Part shown: piece by piece, positions 59,867 to 64,000 of the stretch
Layout: the number at the start of each line of letters is the position of its first letter
How positions within the stretch are numbered: the first letter of the stretch is position 1
Source of the DNA: Cloacibacillus sp. An23
GTDB lineage: Bacteria; Synergistota; Synergistia; Synergistales; Synergistaceae
DNA: 64,000 nucleotides
Direction: 5' to 3'
NCBI RefSeq assembly: GCF_002159945.1
Contig: NZ_NFJQ01000008.1
Coordinates: forward strand, 62,001-126,000
The notes under the pieces: model-generated
Seen by the model: the letters and a program-made list of their open reading frames with translations, nothing else
Database searches by the model: none
Told to the model about the DNA's origin: nothing
Translations under genes and position numbers: made by a program

Positions 59867-61744
59867 ATGATTATAAAGACGCGCGAAGAGCTGCGCGAGC
59901 TCAGGAAGGAATACGCGGAAAGCCTCGCCGGCGAAAAGAAGAAGATCTTGATATGCGCGGGTACCGGCTGCATATCGAGCGGTTCGCTCGTGATTTACGA
60001 CGAGCTTAAAAAAATAATGGAGGAGCGCGGACTCAGGGTCGAGGTCGAGCTCGCCGAGGAGCCGCACGACGGCTCCGTCGGCCTTAAGAAATCCGGCTGC
60101 CACGGGTTCTGCGAGATGGGGCCGCTCGTCCGCATCGAGCCGCAGGGCTGGCTCTACGTCAAGGTGAAGCCAGCCGACTGCGGTGAGATCGTCGAAAAGA
60201 CGATAATCGGCGGCGAACATATTGAGCGCCTGGCCTATTCCAAGCACGGAGAAATTTTCAAAAGGCAGGAAGAGATACCCTTCTACAAGAAACAGACCCG
60301 CCGCGTGCTGGAGCACTGCGGGCATATAGACGCGACCTCGATAAAGGAATATCTCGGCATCGGCGGATACAGCGCCTTTGAAAAAGCGCTCTTCGATATG
60401 AGCGGCGACGAGATCGTGCAGATGATTTCCGACTCGAACCTTCGCGGGCGCGGCGGCGGCGGCTTCCCGACCGGGCGCAAGTGGAGCCAGGTGCGCGCGC
60501 AGAAGGCCGGGCCTAAATATATCGTCTGCAACGGCGACGAGGGAGACCCGGGCGCGTTCATGGACCGCAGCATAATGGAGGGCGACCCGCACAAGATGCT
60601 CGAAGGCATGATGATAGCGGGCGTCGCCTGCGGAGCGTCCGAAGGCTACATCTACGTGCGCGCCGAGTACCCGATGGCGGTCTCGCGTCTGCGAACCGCG
60701 ATAGCCCAGGCGGAGGAGCTGGGACTGCTCGGAGACAACATAATGGGCAGCGGTTTCTCGTTCCGCATACACATCAACCGCGGGGCCGGGGCCTTCGTCT
60801 GCGGCGAGGGCAGCGCGCTGACAGCCTCGATAGAGGGCAAGCGCGGAATGCCGCGCGTGAAGCCGCCGCGCACGGTCGAGCACGGGCTTTTCGACAGCCC
60901 GACTGTGCTGAACAACGTCGAGACCTTCGCCAACGTCCCGCTCATAATCAGCAACGGCGTCGAGTGGTACAAGTCGCTCGGCCCGGACAAGAGCCCGGGC
61001 ACGAAGGCTTTCGCCCTGACCGGCAACATAGAGAACACGGGGCTCATCGAGGTGCCGATGGGCACGACGCTGCGCGAGGTCGTCTTCGACGTCGGCGGCG
61101 GTATGCGCGGCGGCGCCGGCTTCAAGGCCGTGCAGATAGGCGGGCCGTCCGGCGGCTGCCTCACTGAGAAAGACCTGGATCTGCCGCTCGACTTTGACTC
61201 GCTTACAGCCGCGGGCGCGATGATAGGCTCCGGTGGCCTAGTCGTCATGGACTCCAAGACCTGCATGGTCGAGGTGGCGCGCTTCTTCATGAACTTCACG
61301 CAGAACGAGTCCTGCGGAAAATGCGTCCCCTGCCGCGGCGGCACGAAGCAGATGCTCGCGATACTGGAGCGCATCGTCGCGGGCGAGGGGCGCGACGGCG
61401 ACATAGAGCTGCTGCTCGAGCTCGCCGACATGATATCGCACACCGCGCTCTGCGGCCTCGGCAAATCCGCCGCGCTCCCGGTCGTCAGCACGATAAAGAA
61501 CTTCCGCGAGGAATACGAGGCGCACATCTATAAAAAATACTGCCCGGTCGGGGCCTGTTCGAAGCTCAAGAGCTTCTCGATAGACCCGGCGCTCTGCAAG
61601 GGCTGCTCGAAATGCGCTCGCGGATGTCCCGTCGGGGCGATCAGCGGCGAGATAAAGAAGCCCTTCGTCATAGACAGGGACAAATGCATAAAATGCGGCG
61701 CCTGCGTGACGGCCTGCCCGTTCCACGCGGTGAAGGAGGGATAG
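59867..61744 (+). CDS. hydB: HydB/NuoF-like FMN- and NADH-binding subunit
   Basis: A 625-residue protein in three parts. Residues 1-125: thioredoxin-like [2Fe-2S] domain (CAGTGCISSG and KSGCHGFCEMGP). About 150-540: NuoF core with the Gly-rich NADH site RGRGGGGFPTGRKW, the FMN region NGDEGDPGAFMDR and the [4Fe-4S] motif ESCGKCVPCRGG. End: two ferredoxin-type [4Fe-4S] motifs (CKGCSKCARGCPVGAI and CIKCGACVTACPF). In Thermotoga-type HydABC this subunit oxidises or reduces NADH while coupling to ferredoxin. hydA starts 4 bases after its stop. Confidence 0.95.
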   Translation: MIIKTREELRELRKEYAESLAGEKKKILICAGTGCISSGSLVIYDELKKIMEERGLRVEVELAEEPHDGSVGLKKSGCHGFCEMGPLVRIEPQGWLYVKVKPADCGEIVEKTIIGGEHIERLAYSKHGEIFKRQEEIPFYKKQTRRVLEHCGHIDATSIKEYLGIGGYSAFEKALFDMSGDEIVQMISDSNLRGRGGGGFPTGRKWSQVRAQKAGPKYIVCNGDEGDPGAFMDRSIMEGDPHKMLEGMMIAGVACGASEGYIYVRAEYPMAVSRLRTAIAQAEELGLLGDNIMGSGFSFRIHINRGAGAFVCGEGSALTASIEGKRGMPRVKPPRTVEHGLFDSPTVLNNVETFANVPLIISNGVEWYKSLGPDKSPGTKAFALTGNIENTGLIEVPMGTTLREVVFDVGGGMRGGAGFKAVQIGGPSGGCLTEKDLDLPLDFDSLTAAGAMIGSGGLVVMDSKTCMVEVARFFMNFTQNESCGKCVPCRGGTKQMLAILERIVAGEGRDGDIELLLELADMISHTALCGLGKSAALPVVSTIKNFREEYEAHIYKKYCPVGACSKLKSFSIDPALCKGCSKCARGCPVGAISGEIKKPFVIDRDKCIKCGACVTACPFHAVKEG

Positions 61745-61748
61745 CCCG

Positions 61749-63449
61749 ATGGAACAGAAGAAATACATGACGATAGACGGGATACCCGTCGAGATAGACG
61801 GCGAGAAAAACATCCTCGAGGTCATACGCAAAGCCGGCATACAGCTCCCGACCTTCTGCTACTACTCGGAGCTCTCCATCTACGGCGCCTGCCGCATGTG
61901 CATGGTCGAGAACAAATGGGGCGGCCTCGACGCCGCCTGCTCCACGCCGCCGAAAGAGGGCATGGAGATATGGACGAACACCGAGCGGCTGCGCAAGTAC
62001 CGCCGGATGATACTCGAGCTGCTGCTCGCCGACCACTGCCGCGACTGCACGACCTGCCACAACAACGGCAAATGCAAGCTGCAGGACCTCGCGATGCGCT
62101 TCAACATCGAGGGCGTGCGCTTCCCGAACGGCGCTGCGGAGCCGAGGCGAGACGACTCGTCGCTCTGCATCTCGCGCGACCACAACAAGTGCATACTCTG
62201 CGGCGACTGCGTGAGGATGTGCAACGAGATACAGCACGTCGGAGCGATAGACTTCGCGAACCGCGGCTCGAAGATGACGATAAGCACCGTCTTCGACATT
62301 CCGATAGCGGAAAGCTGCTGCGTCGGCTGCGGCCAGTGCGCCGCCGTCTGCCCGACCGGAGCGATAGTCGTCAAGAACGACACTGCGAAGGTCTGGAAGG
62401 CGCTCGACGACAAAAAGGCGCGCGTCTCAGTACAGATAGCGCCCGCCGTGCGCGTCGCGATAGGCGAGGAGTTCGGCATGGGCGGCGGCGAGAACGCGAT
62501 GGGCCGCATCGTCGCGGCGCTGCGCCGCATGGGCTTCAACGAAGTCTTCGACACTTCTACGGGAGCCGACCTCACGGTGCTCGAGGAGTCCGCCGAATTC
62601 CTCGAGAAGCTCGCGAAGGGCGAGACGGACGAAATGCCGCTCTTCACCTCCTGCTGCCCCGCGTGGGTGAGCTACTGCGAGAAGAACGAGCCCGAGTTCG
62701 CTGAGTACCTTTCGACCTGCCGCTCGCCGATGCAGATGTTCGCTTCCGTAATAAAGGAGCACCACAAACATTCGCCGCGCAAGCACTACCACGTCGCCGT
62801 CATGCCCTGCACCGCGAAGAAGGGCGAGGCCGCGCGCGAGGAATTCCGCAGCGAACTCGGCCCCGACACGGACTTCGTGATAACGACGCAGGAGCTGATA
62901 CAGATGATAAAAGAATCCGGCATCGTATTCGACGAACTCGAGCCCGAGGCAGTTGACATGCCGTTCGGCACGATGAGCGGAGCCGGCGTCATCTTCGGCG
63001 TCACGGGCGGCGTCACTGAGGCCGTGCTGCGCCGCATAACCTCCGACAAATCGCCCGCCGCGCTGCGCGCGATAGCCTTCAAGGGCGAGCGCGGAAACGA
63101 GGGCATAAAAGAGGCCGAAGTGGCCTACGGGGACAAAACGCTGAAAATAGCGGTAGTCAGCGGCCTCGGCAACGCGCACAAGCTGCTCGAGCGCATAAAG
63201 GCCGGCGAGCATTACGACTTCGTCGAGGTCATGGCCTGCCCCGGCGGCTGCGTCTGCGGCGCCGGGCAGCCGTTCGCGCTGCGCGGTGAAAAGGAGCTGC
63301 GCGGCAAGGGCCTCTACTCCGCCGACAGGATGTCGAGCATCAAGCGCTCCGAGGAAAACCCGCTCATGATATCGCTCTACAACGGACTGCTCAAGGGCAA
63401 AGTACACGAGCTGCTGCACGTCCGTTACGGCTCGAAGGAGGCTGAGTAG
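61749..63449 (+). CDS. hydA: [FeFe]-hydrogenase catalytic subunit HydA
   Basis: A 566-residue NuoG-like hydrogenase. The N-terminus has a [2Fe-2S] domain (CYYSELSIYGACRMCMVEN) and a His/Cys3 [4Fe-4S] motif (HCRDCTTCHNNGKC), then two ferredoxin clusters (CILCGDCVRMC and CCVGCGQCAAVCP). The H-cluster domain keeps every ligand: C303 in TSCCPAW, C354 in MPCTAKK, C497 and C501 in MACPGGCVCGAGQP; the proton-relay C302 is present. It makes hydrogen from ferredoxin plus NADH in complex with HydB and HydC. The HydEFG maturases are not in this window. Confidence 0.96.
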   Translation: MEQKKYMTIDGIPVEIDGEKNILEVIRKAGIQLPTFCYYSELSIYGACRMCMVENKWGGLDAACSTPPKEGMEIWTNTERLRKYRRMILELLLADHCRDCTTCHNNGKCKLQDLAMRFNIEGVRFPNGAAEPRRDDSSLCISRDHNKCILCGDCVRMCNEIQHVGAIDFANRGSKMTISTVFDIPIAESCCVGCGQCAAVCPTGAIVVKNDTAKVWKALDDKKARVSVQIAPAVRVAIGEEFGMGGGENAMGRIVAALRRMGFNEVFDTSTGADLTVLEESAEFLEKLAKGETDEMPLFTSCCPAWVSYCEKNEPEFAEYLSTCRSPMQMFASVIKEHHKHSPRKHYHVAVMPCTAKKGEAAREEFRSELGPDTDFVITTQELIQMIKESGIVFDELEPEAVDMPFGTMSGAGVIFGVTGGVTEAVLRRITSDKSPAALRAIAFKGERGNEGIKEAEVAYGDKTLKIAVVSGLGNAHKLLERIKAGEHYDFVEVMACPGGCVCGAGQPFALRGEKELRGKGLYSADRMSSIKRSEENPLMISLYNGLLKGKVHELLHVRYGSKEAE

Positions 63450-63695
63450 ATGCTTTCGATAAGAATATGCAACGGGACCTCGTGCTACCTCAAGGGCGCG
63501 TACAACGTCCTGCAGTACTTCCAGCACGAGATAGAGAACAGAAAGCTGCACGACAAGATAGACATATCCGGCTCCTTCTGCCTCGGCAACTGCGAGCACG
63601 GCGTGTCCGTGGAGATAGACGGAAAGATATACAGCGTCTCGCCGGAGAACGCGCACAAATTTTTTGAAGAGACAGTAATGCCGCTCGTGAAGTAA
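63450..63695 (+). CDS. Small thioredoxin-like [2Fe-2S] protein of the hyd operon
   Basis: An 81-residue protein with the NuoE-type cluster ligands only: CNGTSCYLKG near residue 7 and SFCLGNCEHGVSVEIDG near residue 42. Its ATG directly follows the hydA stop. Thermotoga has a similar small ferredoxin-like gene in its hydrogenase cluster. It may be an additional electron carrier for HydABC or for the hydrogenase-like sensor at 8279 (inference). Confidence 0.88.
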   Translation: MLSIRICNGTSCYLKGAYNVLQYFQHEIENRKLHDKIDISGSFCLGNCEHGVSVEIDGKIYSVSPENAHKFFEETVMPLVK

Positions 63696-63721
63696 AAGAT
63701 ATAAGACAGCGTAAAAAGCAG

Positions 63722-63746
63722 CGCCGCCGCGGAAATCGCGGCGGCG
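63722..63746 (-). terminator. Hairpin terminator between hyd operon and convergent gene
   Basis: CGCCGCCGCG (63722-63731) and CGCGGCGGCG (63737-63746) form a perfect 10-bp stem with a 5-base loop. The minus strand then reads CTGCTTTTTACG, so it suits the leftward gene and may serve both. Confidence 0.75.
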
Positions 63747-63776
63747 TTCGCCTATGCGCGGAACGTACGCTCAGGC

Positions 63777-64000
63777 TTAGAAAAATTCGGGATTCATGAA
63801 AGGAATGACGAGCTCCGCGGGGGAGCCGCCGGCGTCGAGCCCCCAGTATGCGCTGTATATCCCGTCGCCGAGCCCGCTGGAGAACATCGTGAGCCTGCTT
63901 CCGCCGGGGACGCGCCAGGCGATGAAATCTCCGTAACCGTTCTGGACGTCCGGACGGGCCGCGGCGCTTTCTGCGAACAGGCGCGCGAAGTAATCATTGT
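63777..64000 (-). CDS. DUF4241-like protein, C-terminal end (partial)
   Basis: The gene runs off the right edge. The visible 74 codons end at TAA (63777-63779). The peptide contains LTMFSSGLGDGIYSAYWGLDAGG and ends ELVIPFMNPEFF, the pattern of the C-terminal part of DUF4241 proteins (SGWGDGxYxxYWG). Function unknown. It converges on the hydrogenase operon. Confidence 0.65.
   Translation of the reverse strand, partial: NDYFARLFAESAAARPDVQNGYGDFIAWRVPGGSRLTMFSSGLGDGIYSAYWGLDAGGSPAELVIPFMNPEFF

Overview
The window reads as chromosomal DNA of an amino-acid-fermenting anaerobe with an outer membrane, most likely a member of the Synergistota (Cloacibacillus/Synergistes type). The grounds are: mostly GC-rich coding DNA, an outer-membrane chaperone (OmpH) and a trimeric autotransporter (so a diderm envelope), indolepyruvate:ferredoxin oxidoreductase, a HydCBA-type [FeFe]-hydrogenase with Rex, many TRAP transporters, and two in-frame-UGA selenoproteins of the glycine/betaine reductase family. 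The assignment is inference; no rRNA gene lies in the window.

Layout. 1-5.2 kb: tail of a biotin/lipoyl carrier protein, AbrB-type permease, ClC channel, a DUF3343 protein (a family linked to selenium use), OmpH and an adenosine-specific kinase. 5.9-12.1 kb: an SSF symporter, then a five-gene sensory module (DRTGG protein, RsbW-like ATPase, hydrogenase-like Fe-S protein, second DRTGG protein, PHP protein) and radA. 12.1-22.5 kb: catabolic locus 1, with a GldA-like dehydrogenase, SDR, TRAP dctPQM, GrdE-like and GrdB-like (Sec) proteins, an RpiR regulator and an FGGY kinase. 23.1-23.5 kb: four tRNA genes (Pro, Met, fMet, Leu). 23.7-37.7 kb: an orphan complex-I-like membrane pair, asparaginase, glnS, glutaminase, gyrA, psd-pssA, iorAB and a methyltransferase. 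37.8-48.9 kb: catabolic locus 2, with a CdaR/PucR-type regulator fused to a TRAP solute-binding domain, a second CdaR-type regulator, TRAP dctPQM, alpha/beta hydrolase, LarA-like protein and a second GrdE-like/GrdB-like (Sec) pair. 49-55.5 kb: C_GCAxxG_C_C protein, UlaG-like hydrolase, LarC2, DUF1653, sirtuin, YczE-kinase fusion, MarR and GpsA. 56-57.6 kb: YadA-like adhesin. 58.6-63.7 kb: rex and the hydrogenase genes hydC-hydB-hydA plus a small [2Fe-2S] protein. The right edge holds the 3' end of a DUF4241-like gene.

How they work together. The two catabolic loci share one logic: TRAP import of an organic acid, pre-processing enzymes, then a substrate-specific Grd-type selenoenzyme that would feed common components (GrdA/C/D, thioredoxin) encoded elsewhere. 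Both UGA codons are followed, after 11 bases, by a 6-bp stem with a 5-base loop, and one stem pair covaries between the loci. The GrdE-like protein of locus 2 lacks any Cys, Ser or Thr where this family forms its pyruvoyl group, so its chemistry should differ. Reductant from amino-acid oxidation (iorAB) can leave through HydABC, under Rex; the hydrogenase-like sensory module at 7.5-10.7 kb is probably part of the same redox circuit.

The strongest candidates for an undescribed system are (i) the TRAP-hydrolase-LarA-Grd selenoenzyme operon at 41.3-48.9 kb and (ii) the one-component regulator that has taken up a cytoplasmic TRAP solute-binding domain as its ligand sensor at 37.9-39.9 kb.
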